A stretch of 64,000 bases of DNA, from positions 1,060,902 to 1,124,901 of the forward strand of contig NZ_ML123034.1 in NCBI RefSeq assembly GCF_003846185.1, in the 5' to 3' direction. The notes under the pieces were generated by a model, which did not search any database, was not told where the DNA came from, and saw nothing but the letters and a program-made list of their open reading frames with translations. The stretch is from Streptomyces sp. ADI96-02. GTDB taxonomy: Bacteria > Actinomycetota > Actinomycetes > Streptomycetales > Streptomycetaceae. Positions 18,795-27,739 of this stretch are shown piece by piece. Position 1 is the first letter of the stretch, and each line of letters starts with the position of its first letter. A program made the position numbers and the translations under genes.

Positions 18795-19256
18795 ATGGCA
18801 GAGCCGAAGACCTTCACGTCCGCGCAGGAACTGCGTGACGGCGTGGGCGAGCAACTGGGTCACAGCGACTGGCTGGTGATCGACCAGGAGAGGATCGACC
18901 GGTTCGCCGAGGCCACCGGCGACCACCAGTGGATCCACGTCGACCCCGAGCGCGCCGCCGCCGGGCCGTTCGGCACGACCATCGCCCACGGGTATCTGAC
19001 GCTCTCCCTGCTGCCGGCCCTGGTGCCGCAGGTGATGCGGGTCGAGGGCATGAAGATGGGCATCAACTACGGTGCCAACAAGGTCCGTTTCCCCTCGACC
19101 GTCCCGGTCGGCTCGCGACTGCGGGCCACGGCGGTGCTGACGGACGTCGAGGAGGCGGGCGGCGGCGTCCAGGTCACGGCCCGCGTCACCGTCGAGCGCG
19201 AAGGCTCCGACAAGCCGGCCTGTGTGGCCGAGTCGGTGTCGCGCTACTACTTCTGA
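18795..19256 (+). CDS. MaoC-family (R)-specific enoyl-CoA hydratase-like protein
   Basis: A 153-residue single hot-dog domain. The hydratase-2 active-site signature [25 protein letters not shown] is present at about residues 42-66, with the catalytic Asp and His. It most likely hydrates trans-2-enoyl-CoA in fatty acid or steroid-side-chain breakdown. The ATG at 18795 matches family starts. It converges on a TetR gene 15 bp downstream, and both promoters share an operator-like sequence. Confidence 0.88.
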   Translation: MAEPKTFTSAQELRDGVGEQLGHSDWLVIDQERIDRFAEATGDHQWIHVDPERAAAGPFGTTIAHGYLTLSLLPALVPQVMRVEGMKMGINYGANKVRFPSTVPVGSRLRATAVLTDVEEAGGGVQVTARVTVEREGSDKPACVAESVSRYYF

Positions 19257-19271
19257 CCCCGGCCCGCGGCC

Positions 19272-19898
19272 CTACCGGCGGCCGGCCCCGACCATCCGCA
19301 GGACGAGCCCGGCGTAGAGTCCGCCGACCTCGTCGGGCGTCCGGCTGCCGGCGGCGTTGAACCAGCGGGCGACGTCGATGCAGAGGGACAGCACCGCCAG
19401 CGTGGTGCCGGGGATGTCCGGTACGTCGAACTCGCCCGCCCGCACTCCCTCGCTGATGATCCGGCGCACCACCGCGTCGCTCCTGCGGCGCAGCTCGACG
19501 ATCTCGGCGCGGTGCTCCTCGCCGAGGGCGTCGAGCTCGTACTGGACGACCCGCGCGGTGGTGTGCCGCTCGGCGTGCCAGCGGACGAACGACCGGACGG
19601 CTCCGGCGAGCCGGTCGGCGGCGCTGCCGTCGCGGTCGGCCTCGGCCTGGAGGACGTACAGGGCGCGGTCGTGGCCGATCTTGCTGATCCGGTGGAGCAG
19701 CTCTTCCTTGGTCTTGTAGTGGATGTAGAGCGCGGCGGGGCTCATGCCCGCGCGGCCGGCGATGTCGCGGGTGGTGGTGGCGTGGTAGCCGCGCTCGGCG
19801 AAGGCGTCGACGGCCGCGACGAGCAGCCGCCGCGCCGCCTCGGGCGTGACCTCGCCCCAGGGCGTGTCATCGCCGCTCGTGTCCTTGGCCGTACTCAT
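19272..19898 (-). CDS. TetR-family regulator, KstR2-like
   Basis: A 208-residue TetR protein with helix-turn-helix TTTRDIAGRAGMSPAALYIHY at about residues 41-61 and a helical ligand domain. It converges with the MaoC hydratase gene. The operator-like sequence CTGAGCAAGCGCTT is present before both, so autorepression plus repression of the hydratase is the simplest model. The ligand may be an acyl-CoA. Confidence 0.85.
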   Translation of the reverse strand: MSTAKDTSGDDTPWGEVTPEAARRLLVAAVDAFAERGYHATTTRDIAGRAGMSPAALYIHYKTKEELLHRISKIGHDRALYVLQAEADRDGSAADRLAGAVRSFVRWHAERHTTARVVQYELDALGEEHRAEIVELRRRSDAVVRRIISEGVRAGEFDVPDIPGTTLAVLSLCIDVARWFNAAGSRTPDEVGGLYAGLVLRMVGAGRR

Positions 19899-19944
19899 CG
19901 CGCGGGCCCCTCTCCGTCAGCAGGACGAACACCATACCCCGAAC

Positions 19945-19960
19945 CTGAGCAAGCGCTTAG
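19945..19960. promoter_or_regulatory. KstR2-like TetR operator upstream of the TetR gene
   Basis: CTGAGCAAGCGCTTAG lies 47 bp before the TetR start and shares 14 consecutive bases with the site at 18699-18714. Confidence 0.6.
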
Positions 19961-19990
19961 GGTTCGGGGCGGCGGACCGTCCGGCGGCGG

Positions 19991-20281
19991 TCAGAGCTTC
20001 TGGAACGGGTCGTGCTCGGCGAGGATCTTCTCCAGCCGGGCCTGGTCGACCCGGCTGACGATCTGCCCGGCCTCCTGGCGGTCCCTGATCACCTTGGCCA
20101 GGGTGAAGCAGGACGTGACGAGGTAGAGCACGCCGATGGCGAGGAAAGCGCGTACCCAGGCGTCGGCGTCCAGGAAGTAGACGCCGAGGGCCACCGAGCC
20201 CATCGCCACCCCGAAGGACGCGACGGCCTGGCCGTAGAAGGCGGCGGTGCTGTGCTGCTTGACCGATGTCGTCTCACTCAT
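19991..20281 (-). CDS. YiaA/YiaB-family inner membrane protein
   Basis: A 96-residue protein with two hydrophobic segments (FYGQAVASFGVAMGSVALGVYF and AFLAIGVLYLVTSCFTLAK) and a charged C-terminal tail, as in the YiaA/YiaB family of unknown function. GGAGG stands 8 nt before the ATG at 20281. Confidence 0.8.
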   Translation of the reverse strand: MSETTSVKQHSTAAFYGQAVASFGVAMGSVALGVYFLDADAWVRAFLAIGVLYLVTSCFTLAKVIRDRQEAGQIVSRVDQARLEKILAEHDPFQKL

Positions 20282-20461
20282 GGGCACAGCCTCCGCCGCC
20301 GCGGGGCCCGCCACATCCGCGCGGGTACTCACCGCGGTACTCAGACGCGCGTTCGGGCGCGGGGCCTGCGGGTGCGGGCCGGGCGGGAGGGGCGCGATGG
20401 TCGGCGCGTCCCGGCCGCCCGACCATCGACGCTCCGGCAGGCGGCAGTTCGACGACAGGGC

Positions 20462-21541
20462 CTAGAACACCACCAGCGCCCGGCCGCCCCTGCCCGCGAG
20501 CATGGTGTCGAAGGCGGCGGGGATGCCGTCGAGGCCGATGCGTTCGGTGACCATCATGGACACGTCGAAGCGGCCCGCGCGGATGTGCCCGGCGAGCACC
20601 GGCAGGTCGCGTGCCGGATCGCTGTCGCCGTACACACAGCCGCTGAGCGTGCGGCCCCAGTGGAAGATCTCCAGCGCGTTGAAGACGACCTCCTGGTCCT
20701 TCCCGCCGATCCCGACGACCGTGGTCCGGCCGCCGCGCCGGGTGGACTCCCAGGCGGCCCGGATCGTCGCCGAGCGGCCGACGCACTCCACGGCCACGTC
20801 CGCGCCCTGCCCGCCCGTGAGGGCGCGGACCTCGCGGGGCGTGGCGGCGGAGGCGACGAGGTAGTCGGTGGCCCCCGCCCGCCGGGCCAGTTCCTCCTTG
20901 GCCGGGGAGACGTCGACCGCGACGATCCGGGAGGCGCCCGCGATACGGGCGGCCTGGAGCACGGCGAGGCCGACTCCGCCGATCCCGAGGACGACGACGC
21001 TCTCGCCCGCGCGCACCCGGGCGTTGTGGTGGACGGCCCCGTACCCGGTGAGCACCGCGCAGCCGAGCAGCGCGGCGTCGGTGAGCGGGATGCCCTCGGG
21101 GGCGGGCAGGACGCAGTTCGCCGCGACGACGGTCTCCTCGGCGAACGCGGCGACGTTCAGGCCGGGGTGGAGGCCGACGCCGTCGGCGGTACGGGCGTGC
21201 GTGCCGGCCGCGCCCTTGAGGGCGTCGGCGCAGAGCCAGACCTCGCCGATCCCGCAGTGGAAGCAGCGTCCGCAGGACGGCGCCCAGTTGAGGACGACCC
21301 CGTCGCCGGGCTCGACGTGGTCGACGCCCTCGCCGACCGACAGGACCGTACCGGCTCCCTCGTGGCCGAGGACGGCGGGCACCGGGACCCGCATCGTGCC
21401 GTTGGACAGGGACAGGTCGGAGTGGCAGACGCCGGCGGCGGCGAGCGAGACGCGCACCTGGCCGGGGCCCGGTTCCGGAAGGACGATGTCGGTGATCTCC
21501 AGCGGAGCTCCGACGGCGGGCAGTACGGCGGCGCGGACCAC
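20462..21541 (-). CDS. Zinc-dependent alcohol dehydrogenase (MDR family)
   Basis: A 359-residue enzyme related to class III and mycothiol-dependent alcohol dehydrogenases. Catalytic zinc motif CHSDLSLSNG, GHEGAGTV, structural zinc cysteines CGRCFHCGIGEVWLC and cofactor motif GIGGVGLAVLQAA are all present. It is a clear paralogue of the dehydrogenase at 1641-2726 but lacks the MBL partner, so its substrate is probably different. The GTG at 21541 follows GAGGAG with 7-nt spacing. Confidence 0.88.
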   Translation of the reverse strand: MVRAAVLPAVGAPLEITDIVLPEPGPGQVRVSLAAAGVCHSDLSLSNGTMRVPVPAVLGHEGAGTVLSVGEGVDHVEPGDGVVLNWAPSCGRCFHCGIGEVWLCADALKGAAGTHARTADGVGLHPGLNVAAFAEETVVAANCVLPAPEGIPLTDAALLGCAVLTGYGAVHHNARVRAGESVVVLGIGGVGLAVLQAARIAGASRIVAVDVSPAKEELARRAGATDYLVASAATPREVRALTGGQGADVAVECVGRSATIRAAWESTRRGGRTTVVGIGGKDQEVVFNALEIFHWGRTLSGCVYGDSDPARDLPVLAGHIRAGRFDVSMMVTERIGLDGIPAAFDTMLAGRGGRALVVF

Positions 21542-21705
21542 GAACGGTCTCCTCGACTTCGGGACGGACGGCGGACGGCTGGGGCGGACGGGCGGGCGGA
21601 CGGTGGTCGCCGGACGGGTCGGCGCCCGGGCCCTGGGCCGCGGCGCACGCACCCCAAACTAACGTCGTCGGTTTTCGGGTGCCAGGCACCGGCGGGAAAC
21701 TCCGG

Positions 21706-22923
21706 TCACGTCCCGTCCCGGTTCGTTCGCCGGCCTCCGGCCGCTCCCCGCGCGCCGCCGCGCAGGCCGAGGCCCGCCGCCCCGAGCAGCAGCGCGCCGA
21801 GCAGGACGAACGGGGCGGCCGTGCCCGCCACTCCGGCGATCAGTCCGGCCGCCGCCGGGGCGGCGACCTGGCCGAGCCGGTTGCCCGTGAGCCGCAGCGC
21901 GAGCGCGGTGGAACGGGCCTCGGCGGGCGCTGCGCGGACGACGGTGGTCATCGACAGCGGCTGGCCCACGCCGAGGCAGAAGCCGAGGACGCCCAGCACG
22001 ACGGCGAGCACGGGGACGGGGACGGGCAGGGCGACACCCGCGCAGAGGAGTCCGGCGAGCAGGCAGCTGGTGGTCAGCAGCGCGGTGCGGCCGAGGAGGC
22101 GGAGCATCGGCGCCATCACCAGGCGGCAGGCGATGGTGGCGGCGGCCCGCACGCTGAGGAGCAGCCCGACGGTGGCCGGGGGGATGGAGCGGTGCTCGCC
22201 GACGACCGGCAGATAGGCGGTGAGGATGTCGGTCGTGGACAGGACGGCCATGCTGATGAAGATGCCCGCCGGAACGCCGCGTGCGCCGAGGATGGTGCGG
22301 ACGGGGACCTTGCGGCCGTTCCCCGCGCCGGGGCCGGCGGCCGGGCGGCCCTCGATGCGCCACAGCGACAGGAGCGCGGCGGAGGCGACCACCGCCGAGA
22401 CGAGGAGCGCGAGCGCGCTCGTCCGGCCGAGGGCGGCGCCCTGGCCGGAGATGAGCGACCCGGCCGCGATGGGCCCGATCAGCTGGCCGAGCGAGGCGCC
22501 GATGGTGAAGTGGCCGAAGTTACGGTCCTGTTCGTCGGGGGCGGACCGCCGCGCCACGATCGACTGGGCGCCGATGACGAAGCAGAGGTGGCCGAGGCCC
22601 ATCGCGCCGCTCCAGGCGGCCATCGCGGGCAGCGAGGAGACGAGGCCGCTCAGGGCGCAGCCGCCGGAGACGAGGAGGACGCCGAGCGGCAGCAGGGGCG
22701 CGCACCGGCCGTGGTCGGTGCGGCGGCCGAGCGGCACCGCCGCGAACAGCGGCAGCAGGGCGTAGACCCCGGCGATGACGCCGATCGCGCTCTCGTCCGC
22801 ACCGAGCGCGAGGGCCCGGTAGGAGACGGCGGGCCGCGCCATCGACACCGCTCCCTGCGCGAACGCGAAGGCGATGACGAGACGCAGGAGCCAGCCCCTG
22901 CCGGGCCCGGGTCGCGGCGCCAT
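21706..22923 (-). CDS. MFS transporter, coupled to the citrate transporter
   Basis: A 405-residue major facilitator protein with about 12 membrane segments and the loop 2-3 motif LGRRTDHGR. It resembles multidrug-type efflux carriers; the substrate is unknown. Its ATG overlaps the stop of the CitMHS gene by one base (TGATG), so it is translated from the same message. Whether it exports a citrate-derived compound or is simply a passenger cannot be told. Confidence 0.85.
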   Translation of the reverse strand: MAPRPGPGRGWLLRLVIAFAFAQGAVSMARPAVSYRALALGADESAIGVIAGVYALLPLFAAVPLGRRTDHGRCAPLLPLGVLLVSGGCALSGLVSSLPAMAAWSGAMGLGHLCFVIGAQSIVARRSAPDEQDRNFGHFTIGASLGQLIGPIAAGSLISGQGAALGRTSALALLVSAVVASAALLSLWRIEGRPAAGPGAGNGRKVPVRTILGARGVPAGIFISMAVLSTTDILTAYLPVVGEHRSIPPATVGLLLSVRAAATIACRLVMAPMLRLLGRTALLTTSCLLAGLLCAGVALPVPVPVLAVVLGVLGFCLGVGQPLSMTTVVRAAPAEARSTALALRLTGNRLGQVAAPAAAGLIAGVAGTAAPFVLLGALLLGAAGLGLRGGARGAAGGRRTNRDGT

Positions 22924-24386
22924 CAGATGGTGCCGAAGAGGATGCCCGCTCCGAGGACCACGAGGGAGGTGAGCACGGCCCACTTCACGGTGAACCGGGT
23001 GTGGTCGCCGAACTCGACCTTGGCCATGCCGACCAGCACGTAGACGGCCGGGACCAGCGGCGAGGACATGTGGAGGGCCTGGCCGGCCAGGGAGGCGCGG
23101 GCGATCTCCAGCGGGGAGACGCCGTGGGCGGCCCCCGCTTCGGCGAGGACGGGCACGACGCCGAAGTAGAAGCCGTCGTTGGACATGAAGTACGTCAGGG
23201 GCAGGCTCAGCAGGCCGGTGACGAGGCCCATGTGCGGGCCCATCGCGTCGGGGATCGCGCCGACGAGCCAGTCGGCCATGTGCTCGACCATGCCGGTGCC
23301 GGTGAGGACGCCGGTGAAGACGGCGGCGGCGAAGACCATGCCGGAGACGTTGAGGACGTTGTCGGCGTGGGCGGCGATCCGGGCCCGCTGGTCGGGCATG
23401 TGGGGGAAGTTCACGGTGAGGGCCAGGGCCGCGCCGAGCAGGAAGAGCACCGGGATCGGCAGCAGTTCCATGATCATCGAGGCCAGCAGGACGACGGTGA
23501 GGCCGGCGTTGAACCAGTAGAGCTTCGGGCGGAGCGTGGAGCGGTTCGGGTCGAGGCCCTTGAACTCCTCCTCTTCTTCTGCCTCTTCCTCGGCCGTGTC
23601 CTCGCCGCCGCCCGCCGGGGCGTCCGCACCGGTCCCGGCAGTGGCCGCACCGGTCCCGGCGGAGAGTGCGGGGCTCCTGCGCGGGAGGCCCGCGCCGTCG
23701 CCCGTTCCGGCCGCGCCCGCCAGGACGGTCTCCGCCTCGGGCTCCCGTACGAGCGCCTCGTCCAGGGTCAGGACGCCCAGGCGCCTGCGCTCGCGGAGGC
23801 CGAGCACGTAGGAGAGCAGGAAGACGGCGAGCAGTCCCACGGCGAGCGCCGGGATCATCGGCACGAAGATCTCGGAGGCGTCCAGCTTGAGGGCGGTCGC
23901 GGCACGGGCGGTGGGGCCGCCCCACGGGAGGGTGTTCATCACGCCGTTCGCGGTGGCCGCGACGCCCGTCATCACGACGAGGCTCATCTTGAGGCGCTTG
24001 TAGAGCGGGTACATCGCCGAGACGGTGATCATGAACGTGGTGGAGCCGTCGCCGTCCAGCGAGACGATCGCGGCGAGTACGGCCGTCCCCACGACGACCC
24101 GCATCGGGTCCGCCCGGCAGAAGCGCAGGATGCCCCGGACGATCGGGTCGAAGAGGCCGACGTCGATCATCACGCCGAAGTAGACGATGGCGAACATCAG
24201 CATCGCGGCGGTCGGCGCCAGGTTGCCGACGCCTTCGATGACGTAGTCGCCGAGCTTCGCCCCCTGCCCGACGGCGACGCAGAACAGTGCGGGGATCAGT
24301 ACCAGCGCCGCGATCGGCGACATCTTCTTCGTCATGATCAGGACCAGGAAGGTCGCGATCATGGCGAAGCCGAGGATTGTCAGCAT
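22923..24386 (-). CDS. CitMHS-family citrate-metal:H+ symporter
   Basis: A 487-residue secondary transporter taking up citrate complexed with a divalent metal. It has 11-12 membrane segments and typical stretches (SLDGDGSTTFMITVSAMYPLYKRL, NGVMNTLPWGGPTAR). The central cytoplasmic loop (about residues 205-275) is unusually long, Ala/Gly-rich and ends in a run of acidic residues. First gene of a two-gene operon with the MFS protein. Confidence 0.9.
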   Translation of the reverse strand: MLTILGFAMIATFLVLIMTKKMSPIAALVLIPALFCVAVGQGAKLGDYVIEGVGNLAPTAAMLMFAIVYFGVMIDVGLFDPIVRGILRFCRADPMRVVVGTAVLAAIVSLDGDGSTTFMITVSAMYPLYKRLKMSLVVMTGVAATANGVMNTLPWGGPTARAATALKLDASEIFVPMIPALAVGLLAVFLLSYVLGLRERRRLGVLTLDEALVREPEAETVLAGAAGTGDGAGLPRRSPALSAGTGAATAGTGADAPAGGGEDTAEEEAEEEEEFKGLDPNRSTLRPKLYWFNAGLTVVLLASMIMELLPIPVLFLLGAALALTVNFPHMPDQRARIAAHADNVLNVSGMVFAAAVFTGVLTGTGMVEHMADWLVGAIPDAMGPHMGLVTGLLSLPLTYFMSNDGFYFGVVPVLAEAGAAHGVSPLEIARASLAGQALHMSSPLVPAVYVLVGMAKVEFGDHTRFTVKWAVLTSLVVLGAGILFGTI

Positions 24387-24394
24387 GGGGGATA

Positions 24395-24448
24395 CCTAAC
24401 GTTCATCCTTGAACTCCCACCGGTCTCGGCGGTCCGGACGACGTTAGG
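24395..24448. promoter_or_regulatory. Spaced inverted repeat in the citrate transporter promoter region
   Basis: CCTAACGT at 24395-24402 and ACGTTAGG at 24441-24448 are perfect complements 38 bp apart, starting 9 bp upstream of the citrate transporter start. It could bind a dimeric regulator or form a leader stem. Confidence 0.4.
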
Positions 24449-24625
24449 GGCCGCTCTCCCGCGTTAACAAGACGTTGACACGTGAGCAATACGAGCAAAA
24501 CCCCAGGTCAACGCCGTGCTGCTGGCGCGGGGGGCTGGGCGGTGGCGCACGGGCGCGCACGGCCGCGGCGGTGTCGCGCGCCCCGGGACGCGGGGGCCCG
24601 GCGCGGCGGGCCCGCGCCGCCCGGG

Positions 24626-25246
24626 TCAGCCGAAGGTGCGCCCGAGGTAGGACCGCACCAGGGCCCGGGTCTCCCCGATGATCGCCGCGTCGCCGGACGG
24701 GTCGGCGCGGAAGGCGAGTTGGAGCAGCGCGTCGGCGGCCTCGACCGCGACGAGGACGGCCAGGAGCAGGTCCGGGCCGGGGCGATGGCCGAGATGGGCG
24801 GCGAGGAGGGCGGCCAGCCGGGCCGCCACGCGGCGGTTGGGATCGTCCGGCGCGTCGGCGGCGGGCGCCGGGGGCCCGAAGTCGACCAGCGCGAAGCCGG
24901 GCACGGTCCGCTTCATCTCCAGGTACTCGTCGATCACGGCGTCGACGGCCGCGCGCCAGTCGGCGGCGGGGAGGGCGGCGAGGCGCAGGCGGACGCGCTC
25001 GGCGTAACGGTCGAGGTTGCGCAGCGCGAGGGCGTCGACCAGGGCCCGCTTGTTGGAGAAGAAGCGGTAGACGGAGCCGATGGGCACCTCGGCGCGCGCG
25101 GCGACGGCACGGGTCGAGAGCTGTTCGTAGCCGATCTCGTCGAGCAGTTCGGCACAGGCGTCGAGTATCCGGGCGAGGCGTTCGGCGCTGCGCTGCTGCA
25201 CGGGGGCGCGGCGGAGGTTCTGGTTCGCATGGGGCACGCGCCCCAT
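24626..25246 (-). CDS. TetR-family regulator
   Basis: A 206-residue TetR protein with helix-turn-helix LSTRAVAARAEVPIGSVYRFFSNKRALVDAL at about residues 42-72. It is transcribed away from hmgA, so control of homogentisate breakdown is possible but unproven. Start uncertain: ATG at 25246 or 25249, or GTG at 25237; none has a strong ribosome site. Confidence 0.8.
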   Translation of the reverse strand: MGRVPHANQNLRRAPVQQRSAERLARILDACAELLDEIGYEQLSTRAVAARAEVPIGSVYRFFSNKRALVDALALRNLDRYAERVRLRLAALPAADWRAAVDAVIDEYLEMKRTVPGFALVDFGPPAPAADAPDDPNRRVAARLAALLAAHLGHRPGPDLLLAVLVAVEAADALLQLAFRADPSGDAAIIGETRALVRSYLGRTFG

Positions 25247-25450
25247 CATGCCGTGGGCGTCCGCCGCGCCGACGGCGGTGCGGTGTTCACCCGTACCGTC
25301 CGGGACGACCGGGCCGCGACCCCGCGCCCCGAGGTCCCCGCGAATGGCGCGAATGTCGCCGTTGACGCGCCCTCCTTCCATTCCTACGGTGGAACATAGG
25401 ATTCGTTGTCCGGCGGATCCGAGGGCTTCACCGGCATCCCGGGAGTGCGC

Positions 25451-26770
25451 ATGAGCGGCATCGAGCAGGCGAGAAAGACGGCGGAGGGACTGGTGTACTC
25501 CTCCGGCTTCGGCAACGAGCACAGCACCGAGGCGGTCCCGGGCGCACTGCCGCACGGGCGCAACGCACCCCAGCGCGCCCCGCTCGGCCTGTACGCGGAG
25601 CAGCTGAGCGGTTCCGCCTTCACCGAGCCGCGCGCGCACAACAGGCGCTCCTGGCTCTACCGGATCCGCCCCTCGGCCGCCCACCCCGCCTTCCGCCGGA
25701 CCGACAACGGGGGCCTGCGCTCGGCGCCGTTCACCGAGACGCCGCCGGACCCGAACCGGCTCCGCTGGAACCCGCTGCCCGACCCGGCCCCCGGCACCGA
25801 CTTCCTCGCCGGCCTGTGGACGCTGGGCGGCAACGGCGACGCCGCACAGCGCACGGGCATGGCGGTGCACCTGTACCACGCCGACACCTCCATGACGGAC
25901 CGGGTGTTCAGCGATTCCGACGGCGAGCTGCTGATCGTTCCCGAGCGCGGCGGACTGCTGCTGCGCACCGAACTGGGCCTGCTGCGCGCCGAGCCGGGCC
26001 ATGTGGCGCTGATCCCGCGCGGGGTCCGCTTCCGGGTCGAGCTGCTGGACGCGACGGCGCGCGGTTACGTCTGCGAGAACTACGGCCGCCCGTTCGCGCT
26101 GCCCGACCTCGGCCCGATCGGCGCCAACGGCCTGGCGAACGCACGGGACTTCCTGGCCCCCGTCGCGGCCTACGAGGACCGCGAGGGCCCGGTGGAGGTG
26201 GTCAACAAGTACTGCGGCAACCTCTGGTCGGCGACGTACGACCACTCGCCGCTCGACGTCGTCGCCTGGCACGGCAACCACACCCCCTACGTCTACGACC
26301 TGCGCCGGTTCAACGTGATGGGCAGCATCAGCTACGACCATCCCGACCCGTCGATCTTCACGGTGCTGACCTCGCCGTCGGACACCCCCGGCCTGGCCGG
26401 AGTCGACTTCGTCGTCTTCGCCCCGCGCTGGCTCGTGGGCGAGGACACCTTCCGCCCGCCGTACTTCCACCGGAACGTGATGAGCGAATACATGGGCCTC
26501 ATCGACGGCGTGTACGACGCGAAGGCCGACGGGTTCGTCCCGGGCGGCGGCTCGCTGCACAACATGATGTCGGCGCACGGCCCCGACCGGGAGACGTTCG
26601 ACCGGGCGAGCGCCGCCGAGCTGAAGCCGCAGAAGATCGACAACAGCCTGGCCTTCATGTTCGAGACCCGCTGGCCGATCACGGCGACCGCCCAGGCGGC
26701 CACCGCCGGGCATCTCCAGCGCGGCTACGACGACGTGTGGCAGGGTCTGAGCCGCACCTTCCGGCCGTAG
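25451..26770 (+). CDS. hmgA: Homogentisate 1,2-dioxygenase
   Basis: Opens the ring of homogentisate with O2 to give maleylacetoacetate in tyrosine and phenylalanine breakdown. Length 439 residues, normal for the family. The three iron ligands align with those of the human enzyme by spacing: His340 and Glu346 in [12 protein letters not shown], and His376 in MSAHG. GGAG precedes the ATG at 25451 at 5 nt. The next gene is a GntR/UTRA regulator 50 bp downstream. Loss of this enzyme leads to brown pigment in many bacteria. Confidence 0.95.
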   Translation: MSGIEQARKTAEGLVYSSGFGNEHSTEAVPGALPHGRNAPQRAPLGLYAEQLSGSAFTEPRAHNRRSWLYRIRPSAAHPAFRRTDNGGLRSAPFTETPPDPNRLRWNPLPDPAPGTDFLAGLWTLGGNGDAAQRTGMAVHLYHADTSMTDRVFSDSDGELLIVPERGGLLLRTELGLLRAEPGHVALIPRGVRFRVELLDATARGYVCENYGRPFALPDLGPIGANGLANARDFLAPVAAYEDREGPVEVVNKYCGNLWSATYDHSPLDVVAWHGNHTPYVYDLRRFNVMGSISYDHPDPSIFTVLTSPSDTPGLAGVDFVVFAPRWLVGEDTFRPPYFHRNVMSEYMGLIDGVYDAKADGFVPGGGSLHNMMSAHGPDRETFDRASAAELKPQKIDNSLAFMFETRWPITATAQAATAGHLQRGYDDVWQGLSRTFRP

Positions 26771-26787
26771 TCGGCCGAGGGCGGAAG

Positions 26788-26817
26788 GACGGGACGGACA
26801 GGACGGACGGGACGGGA
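26788..26817 (+). repeat. GGACGG-type short repeat before the GntR gene
   Basis: A run of GGACGG/GGACAGG units fills the gap between hmgA and the downstream regulator, directly in front of its ribosome site. Probably slippage-prone; no function inferred. Confidence 0.5.
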
Positions 26818-26820
26818 AGC

Positions 26821-27669
26821 GTGACGGAGAGCCAGGAGAACACGCGCGGACCGCGGCCGGCCGGGGCGGGCGGTCCGCCGAACGCCGAGGCGGTCCCCCC
26901 GGCGGATCCGGTGGTCCGGCCGCCCGCCTTCGCCCCGGACTCCCTGGTGCTGAACCGGAAGCTCCCCCTCTGGTACCAGGTCTCCCAGTCGCTGCGGGCC
27001 TCGATACTGGGCCGCCCGCAGGACGCCTCCTCGCGGCTGCCCACCGAGGAGCGGCTGGCGGCGCACTACGGGGTCAGCGTGCTCACCATGCGCCAGGCGC
27101 TCAAGGAGCTGGAGGGGGAAGGGCTGATCAGCAGGCATCGGCGGCGCGGCACGTTCATCGAGCCGCGCGCCCGCCGGGTCTCCCCGGTGCGGCTGCTGGG
27201 TTCGGTGGACGCCATCGTCGCCCAGCAGTCCGGCGAGGCGACGACGGTCCTCGGTCACGGGCCGGTCGCGGTCCCCGGCGATCTCGCCGAGTACTTCCCG
27301 GACTGCTCCGAGGTGATGGCCTACCGGCGGCTGCGCCGCGACGGCGAGAGCGGCGAGCCGACCAACTGGGCGGAGAACGCGGTGCGCCCCGACGTCGCCG
27401 CCCGGATCGAGGTGGCCGATCTCGAACGGTGGCCGATGACGAAGGTGCTGCGCGACGCCGTCGGGGTCAGGATCGCCCGGATCACCGACACGGTGGAGGC
27501 CAGGCTCGCCGACCCGGAGACGGCCAACCTCCTCCAGGTGCCGCTGCTGAGCCCGATCCTGCACTACACGGGCGTCAGTCACGACGAGGAGGGCCGCGTC
27601 GTGGACGTGGCCCGGATCCGCTACCGGGGCGACCGGTTCTCCTTCTCGGTGACGGTGGAGGCGCGCTGA
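26821..27669 (+). CDS. GntR-family regulator with UTRA ligand domain (HutC subfamily)
   Basis: A 282-residue regulator. A disordered Pro/Ala-rich N-terminus of about 45 residues precedes the winged helix (SSRLPTEERLAAHYGVSVLTMRQALKELEGEGLISRH, about residues 70-105). A chorismate-lyase-like UTRA domain follows. Co-directional with hmgA and 50 bp away, so it probably controls tyrosine/homogentisate breakdown. The GTG at 26821 is the only start close to a purine-rich site. Confidence 0.82.
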   Translation: MTESQENTRGPRPAGAGGPPNAEAVPPADPVVRPPAFAPDSLVLNRKLPLWYQVSQSLRASILGRPQDASSRLPTEERLAAHYGVSVLTMRQALKELEGEGLISRHRRRGTFIEPRARRVSPVRLLGSVDAIVAQQSGEATTVLGHGPVAVPGDLAEYFPDCSEVMAYRRLRRDGESGEPTNWAENAVRPDVAARIEVADLERWPMTKVLRDAVGVRIARITDTVEARLADPETANLLQVPLLSPILHYTGVSHDEEGRVVDVARIRYRGDRFSFSVTVEAR

Positions 27670-27739
27670 CCGCGCCGCACGGGCCCATCGGCCGCCGTTA
27701 CGATGCGAAAGGTCACGGCGGCGAGGGGAGGACGGCTCG

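Noticed and set aside
25816..26820. Upstream extension of the GntR/UTRA regulator frame through hmgA
   Set aside because: It overlaps hmgA in another frame; the GTG at 26821 gives a normal regulator length.
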